Positions 46,709 to 58,110 of a DNA stretch of 64,000 bases are shown piece by piece. The notes under the pieces were generated by a model. That model ran no database searches, was not told where the DNA came from, and saw only the letters and a list, made by a program, of their open reading frames with translations. The translations under genes and the position numbers were made by a program. Source of the DNA: Amblyomma americanum (taxonomy: Eukaryota > Arthropoda > Arachnida > Ixodida > Ixodidae); assembly GCF_052857255.1 (NCBI RefSeq), contig NC_135505.1, positions 61,051,149 through 61,115,148 of the forward strand, given 5' to 3'. Within the stretch, counting starts at the first letter, position 1, and every line of letters begins with the position of its first letter.

Positions 46709-49700
46709 CCGCCGGACTCCCTCCCGCGTACCATCCATCCTGCAGTGGAACGTGCGCTCACTTGCGGCGCGGTACGCCGAAATGCGAGTTCGCATCGCAC
46801 AGGATTCGCCGGAAGTTATCGCGCTGCAGGAGACGTACGTACGTTCACATGACGGGGAGCCCCAGATGCGGCTACCTGGCTACATTGGCTACCACTCAGC
46901 CACCACGTGCGAGGAACCCACCTGTGCTGCAGTGCCCTGTTGTGTCACATCTCATCGCCCCGGGAAATCAAGGTGCGCGATATACGTGCGGCAGGACGTC
47001 CAGCACACCCTCGTCGGCTCGGCGGCGGCGACATCTGACGCCCAGGAGTGCGTGGTGGTGACAGTGCGCGTCGGTGGTGTTGACACGTCGGTGGCCAGTG
47101 TTTATGTGCGTCCAGCTGTCGCGTGGAACGCGCTGTGTTTTCGTGCTGTGTCCTCGTGCTGTGCCCCGCGCCAAATCATCTGTGGTGATTTTAACGCCCA
47201 CCATAGTGCGTGGGGTAGTGCGCGCCACTCCGCGCGTGAAGACGACCTGCACGACGCAGCAACGCAGCTGGGACTCACCCCCTTGAACACCGGCGAGCCC
47301 ACCTTTCGACGACGCGGAACAACCGGCTCCTGCATCGACGTTGCCTTCGCATCCAGAGGCATCGAGGCGAGATGGCGCCGATCACCATCTCTGTGGGGCT
47401 CGGATCATTACTCCATCCTAATTGAACCCACTGCGATGGAGGCGCGCCCCAAACGTGCCTACTCCATTACCAACTGGAGTGCGTTCAGGCGGGCGGTCGA
47501 CGAGGCGGCGGCCACTGGCGCAGATTTCTTTTCAAGTCTAGTCCGAAGCGCTCTCGCAGCCACCCAACGAGCAGAGGTAAGGGCAGGGCAGCCCACACCT
47601 GATATGAAGCTGCTCAATCTGCGCGAGAAGAGAGATCGCGCAGAGCGACGGGCGCGACGGACTGACAGAGCCGCCGACTGGACTGTCTACAACCGCTTGG
47701 ATGCAGCAGCGCGCCGCCACGCCAACAAGCTATACCGCCGGCAGTGGGCTTCACTATGCCAAAGGATGGAGGACGATGTCAGCTCGCGGAGGCTGTTTGA
47801 CACCCTGCGGCCCATCACCGAACCACAGGCAAACCGTCAACCGCTGGCCGCCCTCGCAATCTCCAGCGGGCTCAGCTTTGTAGAATTGGCAGAGCGGTTT
47901 GCCGATCGGTTCGCGCCGCCCAGCCCCGCAAACGCCGCCAACATAGCTGCTCCTTAGAGCCCCAGAAGCGACGCCAGTCCCTCGCCCGTCGCCTCGGAAG
48001 GTCCATGTGATGCGCCGTTCACCGCGGCGGAATTGAACAATGCGCTGCAGCGCTGCCGCCGCCGCTCGGCGCCCGGACCGGACGGGGTGACATACCAAAT
48101 GCTGCGAAACCTGGATGCGCAGCAACGACAGATCCTCCTGCAGCAGATCAACCTGGTGTGGGAACGCGGGGAGCTACCGGAGGATTGGCGAACCGCGGTC
48201 GTTGGTCCCATCCGAAAGGCAGGGCACCCACCTACGGAGCTGAGCGGATACCGGCCAGTGGCATTAACATCGGCGGCAGGTAAGCTCATGGAGCGTATGG
48301 CGTTGCAGCGTCTGAACGAGCGGGCTGCGGAGGCTGATTTGTTTGACGAGCGGCAGACGGGTTTCCGTGGGATGCGGTGCACGGCTGATTCTATATCGGA
48401 CGTTGTTACAGCGCTGGAGCATGCCAGGGCAGCAGGCCAGGTTGCGCTGCTGCTGCTCCTGGACGTCTCGGGCGCTTTTGACAACGTTCACCGCGCACCA
48501 ATTCTCGCGGTGCTTGAGGGGGTTGGTGTGAGCGGGCGCCTATTGCGATACGTTCGTGGCTTCCTGAGCGGGCGCACCATGCGCGTACGAGTAGGGGGTA
48601 AGCTCTCCAAGCCTCGCCCGGTCGACATGGGCGTGCCGCAGGGCTCTGTCCTATCACCATTTCTGTTCAATGTGGCCATGTCGGTGGTGCCAGCCTCCCT
48701 CCCCACGAGCGGGCGACGCCATGTGTACATGTCCATATATGCAGACGACATAGCTCTGTGGTGCCGGGGACCACCGGGCGAGGCATTCCGCGTGCGGGGG
48801 TGCCTTCAGGGAGCCCTGACCGCAATCGATGCCAGCTTGCGCGGCCTTGGTCTGTCGCTGAGCGCGGACAAATCGGTGGCCATGGCCTGCGTTTCGCGCT
48901 CGCGCGCGCACCTTGCGCCACTGTCACTGGACGGGACTCCGATTCCTTGGCGTAAATCGGTGCGGTACCTTGGCCTGGACATCGACTGGCGCCTTTCCTT
49001 CCGCCCCGCGGCGACCAAGGCCTGTCTGAAGATGAAGAGGATCACCGCCGCCGTGCACAAGCTCACCGCTCGAGGCCAGGGCATCTCCCAGCAAGCCGCG
49101 CTGCGTCTATACAATGCCGCAGCTTTGGGGGCGGTGCTCTATGCGCTGCCGCTCGTCACGGTGCGCAAGCCGTGCTGGAAGAAGCTCGAGCTTCAGCACC
49201 GCAAGTCCCTGCGCGCGTGCCTAGGCCTGCCCAAAAACTCGTAGTGCGCCGCAACGTTGGCCGAGGCAGGAGCGTGGCCCCTTGAGCTCCAAGCAGCGCG
49301 CAGGGCACTGAATCACATCGACCGGCTTCACCGCGCACCGGACGGCGGCTCGCTGCTGCAGCGTATGCTCTCGAACCTGCGCTCACGAATGGGCGCGGCG
49401 CTGCTCGAGTATGAGCAATTGACCCAAGGCCCACCCCCCTACGGCTCCTGTGCGCCCTGGCCTGCTGCCTCGGAGGTACAGCGAGAGATCGTCGGCATCG
49501 CGGGAAAGCGGAGCACACCCCTCTGTGCTGTGCAGCAGCTGGCCAGAGCCGTCATACACGAGGAGCTCCAGGACCATCTCCTCGTGTACACCGACGGCTC
49601 AGTGGCCCGCGACAACTGCTCCCTTGCAGCGGCGGCTACCATCCCCGCTCTGCGACTGCACAGCCAGCAACATGCAACCTTCCTGGGCTCCTCCACAACG

Positions 49701-49953
49701 GCGGTGTTGATGGGGATCCGGCTCGGGCTGGACCTGTTGCTCGCCCTCGGCTCTCCGCCGCCCAGTTGTGCTCTGCTGTGCGACTCCCGCGCTGCCCTCA
49801 GGCGCCTGCAATGTAACGGCCGCGGTACCCCACTAGTGCGGGAAATTCGCTCGCGCATCGAGTGCCTCGCGCAGAGAGGATGCGCCGTGCGTGCACAGTG
49901 GGTGCCCGGTCACTGCGGCATCGCCGGCAACGAAGAAGCTGGCGCACGGCTGA
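46698..49953 (+). pseudogene. Element A ORF2: endonuclease, RT, RNase H
   Basis: One frame throughout, broken only by TAG at 47,955-47,957 and TAG at 49,242-49,244. In order: an APE endonuclease (ILQWNVRSLAARYAEM, ALQETYV, ICGDFNAHHSAWGS, GSDHYSI), the RT (APGPDGVTYQMLRN, ELSGYRPVALTSAAGKLMER, LLLLDVSGAFDNVH, GVPQGSVLSPFLFN, YADD at 48,738-48,749) and an RNase H domain (LLVYTDGSVARDN, ALLCDSRAAL, WVPGHCGIAGNEEAGA). The frame is lost at about 49,953 where element C starts, so the RNase H end and zinc tail are missing here. RNase H after RT places it in the I/R1/LOA group. It is not autonomous in this copy. Confidence 0.85.
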
Positions 49954-50034
49954 GATACATTTTGTACCTCTCTCTTCCCCCTCCTACACGCTTCAGAGTA
50001 CCGGAACCCCTCAAGGGTCCGTCCTCTCCCCCTT
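49954..50034 (+). pseudogene. Element C, 5' piece of the split copy
   Basis: Reads EIHFVPLSSPSYTLQSTG then TPQGSVLSP, the RT motif just before the palm's last strand. It starts abruptly inside element A's RNase H domain, as expected for a 5'-truncated LINE. It is cut by element B after CCTCTCCCCCTT at 50,023-50,034, and the RT continues at 55,781. Confidence 0.8.
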
Positions 50035-50308
50035 GGGAGGGCGCTGTGAGCGCGCGAAGCGAGTGGACATACAGCGCATCGTCTCCACCAACTTTTGGCT
50101 GGAGCCACGGTTCCTCGGCCGGAACCCCGTCAACACAGCCGCGTCTGTGTTCGCGAAGTCGACAGCTACCTGTGGACACCACTCACACACAGGTGGGGCA
50201 ACATTTACGCATTTTAGGGCCGATCCTCACTTGCGTTTCGTGGCGACGGCGCTAGGCCTAACGCCTACGCCTCGCTCGGCCGTGAGTGAGTCGCCCACCC
50301 GTGTCAAG

Positions 50309-52126
50309 ATGGCTGCCCAAAAAGTACAACGCGGCTACGACCCGGACGCCATGGCCTGGTCCGAGGTTCCTTCAGCTCCAACGCCTGAGAGTCCGGACTC
50401 TGCGCCCATCGAGAACCCCAGGCTCTTCAAACTAGTGGAACGCCGCTCCCGCAAGCGGGACGCCGCCTCCAAGAAAGCGGACGCCACGTCGGCAGGCCGC
50501 TCAACACGGCACAGCGCTGCTGCGCGCGCTGCAGCGCTTCACGGAGGGGCCCAGTCTAAGACCGGACCCTCTTGGAAACCAAAGCCACTGCCGCGTCTTT
50601 ATCCAGAAGACATCGTCATCATCCTGAAGCCCCGGGTGACCGTCGCTCTCAGGGATGTCTACCAACATGGCGAGCTGGGAGCAGCGTTCGCGGACTACCT
50701 GGGCGCCAAGGCCGCAGCATCCCTCAGCCTGCTCCCCACATGGGAGCAAAACCTGATCGTCGCAGGCACCAGAGAGCCGCACGTCGCGGACAAGCTTCTG
50801 CGGGATTTTCAACTAACATCACCGAAGGGCCAGCTCTCCATGTACGGCCAGTTGAAACTCACTGGAGACGTGTGCCGCGGCGTCATCACCGTGGCCAAGC
50901 ACGAGACCAGTGAGTCCCTCCAAAACAAGATCCAGTGGCGTGCTGGAGAGCTTGCCGATATCCGCAAGCTTGGCAAATCCGACGTCGCGTCGCTCACCTT
51001 CGTGGGAAAAGTGGTGCCGCGATATGTGCATTACAACTCTGAGGTGACCCTTGTGCGTCCGTACAAGAGAACCATTCCGGCCTGCGTGCGGTGCGGCACT
51101 GTGGGCCACCGAGCAGACACCTGCCCCTGCCCGGATGAAAAGTGCGGCCTGTGTGGCCAAACGGCGCCGACCGTCGACGGAGTCAAGGCGCAGCATGAAT
51201 GCAGTCTGTCCTGTGCAGTCTGTGGGCAAGCCCACGCTACCAACTCCCGCGACTGCACGGGAAAATTCCGGCAGCTCAAGGTGCATGGCCCCAAAGCTAA
51301 GCGCCCAGAGGTGCCAAAAAACCAGCGACCTGGCAAGCAGCCAAGTCATTCAAAACCAGGTGCCGGTGGCGGAACGCCGCGTGGTGCTCACGGCACCGAC
51401 CACAAGACATCGTCACCTTCTTCACCGTCGGTGAAACCAGCGCCCGGGAAGAAGACGGCGCCTCCACCGCCCAGCGGCAGAGACACTGGCCACTTCCCGG
51501 CCCTCAAGACAATTGGCGCTGCCGACGCCCGGGCATCAGCGCCTCAACACCACAAACAGGTGAGCAGCTGGGCTGAGATCGCCTCCTCTTCCTCCCATCC
51601 CTCACCCTCCCCCGTAACCGTCTCCGCACTCGACGCGGAATACAAAAAACAGATAGACGTGCTCCGGGCACAGAATGAGCTTTTGCTCAACAAAATTCAA
51701 AATTTAGAATCAAAATTGGCGTCCGCCGCACCGAGCCCGCAGAACTCGGACGCAATGGAGAGCGACGCGGAGATCTCGCCTGCCCTCGTGACAGCCATCT
51801 CTGCGATGGAGGAGCGCTTAACCTCTAAATTGCGATATATGATCGAGACCGCCATGGACCAGATCTTGACAAAGGTCAAATCTGCCGTCCCCGCGGTGGT
51901 CTCAAAACACATCTCGGACAACCCCCGCCTCCTCCGTCGGACGGGACCCATTAGGGACGTATCCCGCCCTTCAAAATTCACCCGTCTGATTATTGATTCG
52001 GACAATGAGGACAACTGCCCCGCTCCTTCCGTCATCACCCCCTTGATGGCGCAAGTAGCTGGCTTTGAGGCAGCCAATCCCTCCTCCTCCCCCCCAAGAA
52101 TTTTAAATCATGGCGAGACACCTTAA
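50309..52126 (+). CDS. Element B ORF1, nucleic-acid-binding gag-like protein
   Basis: 605 residues from ATG at 50,309 (KMAAQ context; earlier in-frame codons belong to the 5' UTR and flanking LINEs) to TAA at 52,124-52,126. The N-terminal third is basic with Ala/Ser-rich low complexity. A gag-like fold region follows (PRLYPEDIVIILKPR, LLPTWEQNLIVAG, KGQLSMYGQLKLTG), then CCHC knuckles at about residues 250-310 (CVRCGTVGHRADTC, CGLCGQ, CAVCGQAHATNSRDC). A Pro/Ser-rich linker and a coiled-coil-like stretch near the end (LRAQNELLLNKIQNLESKL) complete it. It is intact in this copy, overlaps ORF2 by 17 bases, and probably coats LINE RNA. Confidence 0.85.
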   Translation: MAAQKVQRGYDPDAMAWSEVPSAPTPESPDSAPIENPRLFKLVERRSRKRDAASKKADATSAGRSTRHSAAARAAALHGGAQSKTGPSWKPKPLPRLYPEDIVIILKPRVTVALRDVYQHGELGAAFADYLGAKAAASLSLLPTWEQNLIVAGTREPHVADKLLRDFQLTSPKGQLSMYGQLKLTGDVCRGVITVAKHETSESLQNKIQWRAGELADIRKLGKSDVASLTFVGKVVPRYVHYNSEVTLVRPYKRTIPACVRCGTVGHRADTCPCPDEKCGLCGQTAPTVDGVKAQHECSLSCAVCGQAHATNSRDCTGKFRQLKVHGPKAKRPEVPKNQRPGKQPSHSKPGAGGGTPRGAHGTDHKTSSPSSPSVKPAPGKKTAPPPPSGRDTGHFPALKTIGAADARASAPQHHKQVSSWAEIASSSSHPSPSPVTVSALDAEYKKQIDVLRAQNELLLNKIQNLESKLASAAPSPQNSDAMESDAEISPALVTAISAMEERLTSKLRYMIETAMDQILTKVKSAVPAVVSKHISDNPRLLRRTGPIRDVSRPSKFTRLIIDSDNEDNCPAPSVITPLMAQVAGFEAANPSSSPPRILNHGETP

Positions 52127-55100
52127 TCAAAGGAATTACGCCATCTCCAATTCGGCCATGTCAACTTCAATAACACAGTGGAACTGTAGAGGCTTTAAGG
52201 ACCGCACTAAGCGGGCCAATTTCCGCCTCTACCTTGAAAATTTCGAGTCCTTACCAGCCGTGGTTGCCCTCCAAGAGCCAGGCCTGGGCGCCACAATTTC
52301 AAATTACACGACGTTCCAACAGGGTCCCGCGTCTTGTCTTGTTCACAAAGACTACACAGCAAATCTAGTGGATCTCGACCTCCCACTAGAAGACTCTTAT
52401 GTAATGGTGACCCTCCTACCAGTCCGCCGCAGGGACCCACCGTTGCATATACTCAACGTGTACTGCTCTCCCAAACTAAAGCGAGTGACTTTTGCGGACC
52501 TCTTTAGCCGCGCGCTAAGAGTAGCGGGCCGCGATCCCCTGCTTATTGTGGGCGACTTTAACGCTCCCAGTCAGCAATGGGGGTATCGCAAGGAGGAGTC
52601 ACGCGGGCGTAAGCTGGCGGAGCTTGCGTCCACGTTGGGCCTCACCCTCCACACGGACCCTGTCCACCCAACCCGGCTAGGAAATTCCGTGACACGGGAT
52701 ACGTGTCCGGACTTAACCTTCACTCGTAACATACAACACGCAGACTGGCTCAGCACCGAGGAGACCCTCGGTAGCGACCACTGCATCATTAACACTACAC
52801 TACGCACACGCCTCCTCAAGCGTCCCAGAACACAAGCCCATATCCCAGATTGGACGAAATTCAGGCAAAATTTTAACTCACTTGATAATACACCCATTTC
52901 CGCGCAAGGCTACACAGCATGGTCCCAACAGCTGCTGGCACACCTTTCCTCGCATGAAACACACATCCAGCTCTCAGAGGCGGTCACGGACGTGGATAAC
53001 CACCTTCTACACCCCTGGGAAGCCCGTCGCAGCCTCGTCCGCCGTTGGCGACGCCAGAAACACAACAGAAAGCTTAAAGCTCGAATTGCCGAGCTTACCC
53101 AGAAAGCGGCAGAGTACGCGGCCCAACTCGCCGACTCCAACTGGGTAGATAGATGCAACACGGCCGCGCGACAAATGTCCAGCCGAAACACTTGGCGTCT
53201 CTTTCGAGCCCTACTCGACCCAACCCAAACACGAACCGAAACACAAAAACATTTGCAGTGAGCCATGCACCATTTTCCTGGCAACACGACTCAACTGGCA
53301 CAGAAACTTCGGGACCAGTATCTGTGTACAGCCCAAGACCCCCGTGGATCTGCGTACTCTTATGCAGGCAGAGAGAACACGGAGCTGGATCAACCTTTCC
53401 AGCTCCATGATCTGCGGGCGGCTCTCGCCAAAATGAAACGGGGCACTGCGCCAGGACGGGATAAGGTCACCGTCAAGCTTTTGACGAACCTGCCCGACTT
53501 GGCATACCAGTCCCTCCTGGAATACGTCAATGCGATTTGGCGCGGGGACACCCCCCTGCCAATCGAATGGAAAACGGCTTTGGTGACTTTTATTCCTAAA
53601 GCTGGCAAACCAATTGACACAGATAACCTCCGCCCCATCTCTCTCACCTCATGTGTGGGCAAACTAATGGAGACGATGGTGCGGGATCGGTTATCTACAT
53701 ATCTTGAACACAAACAAGTCTTTGCGAGCACCATGTTCGGATTCCGCCCACACAGATCCGCACAGGATGTCCTCCTGCAACTCAATCGGGAAGTCCTTGA
53801 CCCCTCGAACGCCCCCATAATGACCGGGTAGTACTCGCCCTGGATCTTAAAGGGGCATTTGACAATGTAACACATGAGATCATACTCACTAACCTAAGTC
53901 ACACCGACTGTGGCCTCAACACATTCCAATACATAAGCCAATTTTTAATGGATCGTCAATCCTACATTCGAATTCAAGATAGAGACCATGGTCCTTACCT
54001 ACTCGGCACGCGGGGAACCCCTCAAGGCGCGGTACTTTCCCCGCTGCTCTTTAATCTGGCCATGATGCACCTGCCGGCCCAGCTGAGTGGTGTCGCCGGC
54101 GTGCAGCACGCCCTGTACGCCGATGACATCACTCTGTGGGCCACACAGGGCAGCACAGGAGACATTGAAACCAGCCTGCAAACAGCGGCGACGATAGTAG
54201 ACCGCTACGCCCGCCGCTGCGGTCTTCAATGTTCCCCTCAAAAATCGGAATTTGTGCACCTCCGCCCCTCACAGAAGTGCACAACTAAAATATCTCTCTC
54301 TCTTGAGAGCGGTCCCATACGCGAAAGTGATGAGATACGGGTACTCGGACTCTACATCCACAAACACAGGCGGCCAGACACTACATTGGCCAAACTCCGT
54401 AAGGTGGGGGACCAGGTGGGCCGCATGGTCCGCCGGGTTTCCAACAAACGCGGAGGGTTACGAAGTAAGGATGCCTTGCGGCTGGCAAACGCCTTCGTAA
54501 CTAGTCGAATTCTCTATTCGACTCCTTATCTCCACCTACGGAAACAAGAGGAGGACGCCCTTGAGGTCATCCTTCGCAAAATTGTTAAACGTGCCCTTGA
54601 CCTCCCCATCACTACTTCAAACAGCCGGCTTATGGCTCTTGGGGTGGTGAACACTTTCCGGGAGCTCCGGGAGGCGCACCTTACAAACCAGTACACGCGC
54701 CTGTCGCTAACGGAGTCGGGTCGCCGCCTTCTTGCTCGACTCCATATCCAATACACCCCTCCAATGGAAGACAGGTTTCGCATCCCGGAACTGTGGAGAC
54801 GTGCCCTCCACGTGCGGCCTCTTCCAGCAAACATGTCACACGAAGGCCATAATGGTCGGCGCCTGGCACGAGCGGAAGCGCTAGCCCGATATTATGGCAA
54901 CAAAACAGGTGTCTACTACGTGGACGCCTCCGGCCCTCACCACGGGGGATGGTACACGGCCGCGGTAGTTCACAACAGCAACACAGTTAACGGCCTAACT
55001 TTCAGAGCCCGCAGTGTAACACAAGCAGAAGAGGTCGCGATTGCTCTCGCGGCCTCACATTCCTTATTCAAAATACATAATCACCGACTCGCGAGGGGCC

Positions 55101-55685
55101 TGTCGGAACGTCGAACAAGGCTGCACTCCCTTCCTAGCCTATCGAATATACCAAAATTGCATACGGGATACGGACCCCGCACACCGTTACCTCATATGGG
55201 CCCCTGCTCATCAGGGGTTGGCAGGAAACGAGGCAGCAGACGCAGCCGCCCGCGCGCTCTCTCACCGGGCTGTTTTCTCCTCCCCATCCGATCAGGAACC
55301 CGATTTTAATCCGGTCTATACATTCAAAGATATTACAACATATTATCAAAATGGTCATCGCCTTTACCCTACTCCATGTAAAGGCCTGAAGAAGGCGGAT
55401 GAGCGGCTCCTTCTCCGCCTTCTCACCAATACATTGCTGTGCCCGGCAGCGCTAAAACATTTTGACCCCTCCTTTAGTGGCAGCTGCCCACACTGTAGTG
55501 CAGTGTCCTCTGACACCTATCACATGGTTTGGGCCTGCCCCTCCAACCCCGCTATTCCCCCCATCCCCAACCCAACCCGGGAGGACTGGGAGGCGACCCT
55601 GCTCGGCTGCCACGACTTACTGGCCCAACAAGCCTTAGTCGGGCGCGCCCGGGCGGCGGCAACCGCCACTGGGGTCCCATACTAG
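52110..55685 (+). pseudogene. Element B ORF2: endonuclease, RT, RNase H, zinc tail
   Basis: Starts at ATG 52,110. APE endonuclease: TQWNCRGFKDRTKR, VALQEPGLGA, LLIVGDFNAPSQQWG, GSDHCII. An in-frame TGA lies at 53,259-53,261. The RT follows (MKRGTAPGRDKVTVKL, LRPISLTSCVGKLMET, FGFRPHRSAQDVLLQL), with a frameshift at about 53,825-53,830. It resumes with LALDLKGAFDNV, GTPQGAVLSPLLFN and YADD at 54,116-54,127. RNase H begins YYVDASGPHHGGW near 54,920. A second frameshift near 55,065-55,085 leads to YIITDSRGACRN, WAPAHQGLAGNEAADAAAR and a zinc tail (CPHCSAVSSDTYHMVWAC), ending at 55,683-55,685. Recent but inactive as written. I/R1/LOA group. Confidence 0.85.
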
Positions 55686-55780
55686 GGACCTCCACCTAGT
55701 GCTTGTACGGATCGGTCCCTTACGGGCTGATCCAAACATACCTCCTATTCATCCGTAATAAATGTTTTCACCACCACCAC

Positions 55781-57156
55781 CCTCTCCCCCTTCCTCTTTA
55801 ACATCACCCTCATCCCCCTCGCCCGAAAATTGGCAACTATTCCCCACCTTAAGCACACTCTTTATGCCGACGACATCACACAGTGGACCACCCACGGCAG
55901 TGACGGCGACATAGAGAACACCTTACAGGAAGCAGCCACCCTCACCCAAACTTATGCACAGAACATCGGACTGTCTTGTTCCCCAGAGAAGTCCGAACTG
56001 CTCCTCATCCGGCCTAAGAACCAACGCTCCCCCCGCTCCCCCATTGCCATCGAACTGAATGGGGACCCGGTACCGGAGGTTGACACCCTCCGCGTATTGG
56101 GCCTGCATATCCAGAACGATGGCAAAAACACCACCACCCTCAAGAAACACAAGCAGGTTGCAGGCGCGATATCGCATCTCATCCGCAGAGTTTCGGGCCA
56201 TCATAGAGGCATGAAGGAGCGCGACCTCTGTCGCCTCATTCATCCCTTTGTCCCCAGCCGTGTGCTCTACACTACCCCATACCTAGAACTATCCAAACAC
56301 GACATAAATACTTTGGATGCCTTGATCCGCAAGGCATTCAAAGTCGCTCTTCATCTTCCCCTCAACACCCCCACAGACAGATTACTAGGCCTGGGCCTCC
56401 ACAACACGATCGGGGAACTCGTGGAGACCGATCGACAGGCCCAATACATAAGGCTTACACAAACCTCCACAGGCCGGTATATCCTGGACTCCCTCGAAAT
56501 CAGAATACCGGCCAACGACCCAATCCTCCTCCCCATTCCTCGATCCCTTCACCGAGAGCTGGTCATCAAGCCACTGCCAAAAAATATGCACCCCTCCCAC
56601 CATGAGCAGCGCCGCAGAGCCCGTGCGAAGGCACTCTACCGAGTGTACGGCTCCGAGCCGGACGCCGTATAGGTGGACGCCGCCTGCACGGGTGACGAAG
56701 CAACCGCAGCCGTGGTGGACTGCTCTTCATCCGCCCTTCTCACACTATCTCTCCCCCCTGACACCACCCCAGAGGCTGCAGAGGAAGCCGCCATCGCAAT
56801 TGCCATCACCCGCACGGAAGCCCAGTACATTTTAACAGACTCTAAAACTGCAATTTGAAATTTTGCGCGAGGCCGAGTCCACGTCCCTGCTTTTGGCATA
56901 CTGGGCTCGCCTGATGCACCCCCACCCCGCCATGTAGACCTTATATGGGTGCCTGCGCACTCCGGGAATCCCGGAAATGAGGCCGCCAACCTTTTAGCCC
57001 GAGGTTCTTTAAACCGGGTTCAGGTGGCCTCGGATCGGGGATTCGCGAGGGAGCGAATGCACTCGTTCAGCGAGATGACGCACGCCTACAGAGCCTCGCG
57101 CCAGCTCTACCTCCCGTCCCACCCTCCCTAGATAACAAACACGCAACACTGGCGCA
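55781..57156 (+). pseudogene. Element C, main piece (RT, RNase H)
   Basis: Continues the RT split by element B: LSPFLFNITLIPLARKL, YADD at 55,863-55,874, then the thumb and connection (SELLLIRPKN, VLGLHIQNDGKN, RVLYTTPYLELSK). RNase H begins at VDAACTGDEATA (56,673), after a TAG at 56,670-56,672. It continues with YILTDSKTAI, then a TGA at 56,856, and LIWVPAHSGNPGNEAAN near 56,943. The copy breaks off near 57,156 at QHWRKLQT, against the tail of element D. With the 49,954 piece it is a 5'-truncated, dead LINE. Confidence 0.85.
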
Positions 57157-57964
57157 AACTACAGATGGATGGATGGATGGAAAACTTTATTAAGCAAGCG
57201 AGTTTGGACCGTGCAAGGTCTCAGGGCCACCGCACAGCCCTCACATTACGCGCATGTGTCCAGGCCACGTTGGGCCATGGCACTGGCACCCCGGTTCACA
57301 CAGCGAAGTTGCGTGTCCGGGTCCTGCGACGCAAGGAGGGCCTCCCATTCCTCCCATGTACCAATGGCGGGCTGTCCCTGCGGGGGAGGACCGGCAGGGC
57401 AGCTGAAGAGGATGTGGTCCAGGGTGGCGTGCGGAGCTCCGCAGAGAGTGCACTCTGGGGAAACATGGCGGAAGTAGGAGAGACGCTGAGGGGTAGGAAG
57501 AGTTCGGGTCTGGAGTCGCCTCCAGAGGATTTGTTGGGAGTGGGATAGGCGGGGGTGGGGAGGGGGATAGAGTCGACGGGCAAGGCGTGCTTTTTGAGTT
57601 AGTTCTGAAAACGTGTGTGCCCGCTCCCTCGAGAAATCCCGGCTGGGGTCGCCGTTTGCCCGGCAAATAAGTCCTCGGGCTATGTTATCGGCGGCCTCAT
57701 TTCCGGGATTGCCAGAGTGAGCCGGCACCCACACGAGCTCAATATGCCTATCGGGATTTAGGGTGCACATTCACAATATCTGCCACGCGGGGGGATGGAC
57801 GCGTCCGCGGGCGAAGTTAAGAACGGCTGTTTTGGAATCGCTAAGTATATAAGCCGCATTGGTTTGGCAATGGCTATTGCTATAGCTGCTTCCTCTGCTT
57901 CTTCCGGGGTACAAGGGGGGTCTATGAAATGGGTAAATGGGGGGGGGGATAAATTTCGCTTAAA
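57157..57964 (-). pseudogene. Element D, LINE 3' end (C family)
   Basis: On the minus strand, RNase H text (TPEEAEEAAIAIAIAK near 57,900), then WVPAHSGNPGNEAADN, a region ending LSHSQQILWRRLQTRT and a zinc tail (CTLCGAPHATLDHILFSC) down to 57,246. The 3' end at left has AATAAAGTTTTCCATCCATC (reverse strand). A stop near 57,770 separates the RNase H halves. It is 5'-truncated, and lies tail-inward against element C, which belongs to the same family. Confidence 0.8.
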
Positions 57965-58110
57965 AAAACAAGAGGTGCCGTAGTGGAGGGCTCCGGAATA
58001 ATTTCGACAACCTGGAGATCTTGAACAAACACTCACAATCCACAGCACATGGACGCCTTAGTGTTTCGCCTCCATCGAAACGCAGCCGCCGCGGTCGGGT
58101 TCAGAAATGG
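57965..58110 (-). repeat. SINE fragment
   Basis: Carries GGTGCCGTAGTGGAGGGCTC and a diverged core (ATTTCGACAACCTGGAGATC), then TTTCGCCTCCATCGAAACGC and GCCGCCGCGGTCGGGTTC, stopping at the B-box. It separates elements D and E. Confidence 0.8.

Larger units (their letters stand above)
50035..55780 (+). mobile_element. Element B, full-length LINE with 12-bp target duplication
   Basis: A complete non-LTR retrotransposon of 5,746 bp. The 5' UTR begins GGGAGGGCGCTGTGAGCG. Two overlapping ORFs follow, then a 3' UTR with AATAAATGTTTTCACCACCA. It is flanked by the identical 12-mer CCTCTCCCCCTT at 50,023-50,034 and 55,781-55,792, inside the RT of element C. Relatives: the 3' fragments at 12,062-12,440 and 58,125-58,850. 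The coding regions carry one stop and two frameshifts. Confidence 0.9.

Noticed and set aside
49954..50255. Continuation of the element A RNase H frame
   Set aside because: After 49,953 the frame reads through C and B 5' UTR in a meaningless frame.
50035..50308. Upstream extension of element B ORF1 to a 754-codon frame
   Set aside because: It crosses A, C and the B 5' UTR; the target duplication shows B starts at 50,035, and the first ATG in B that fits is 50,309.
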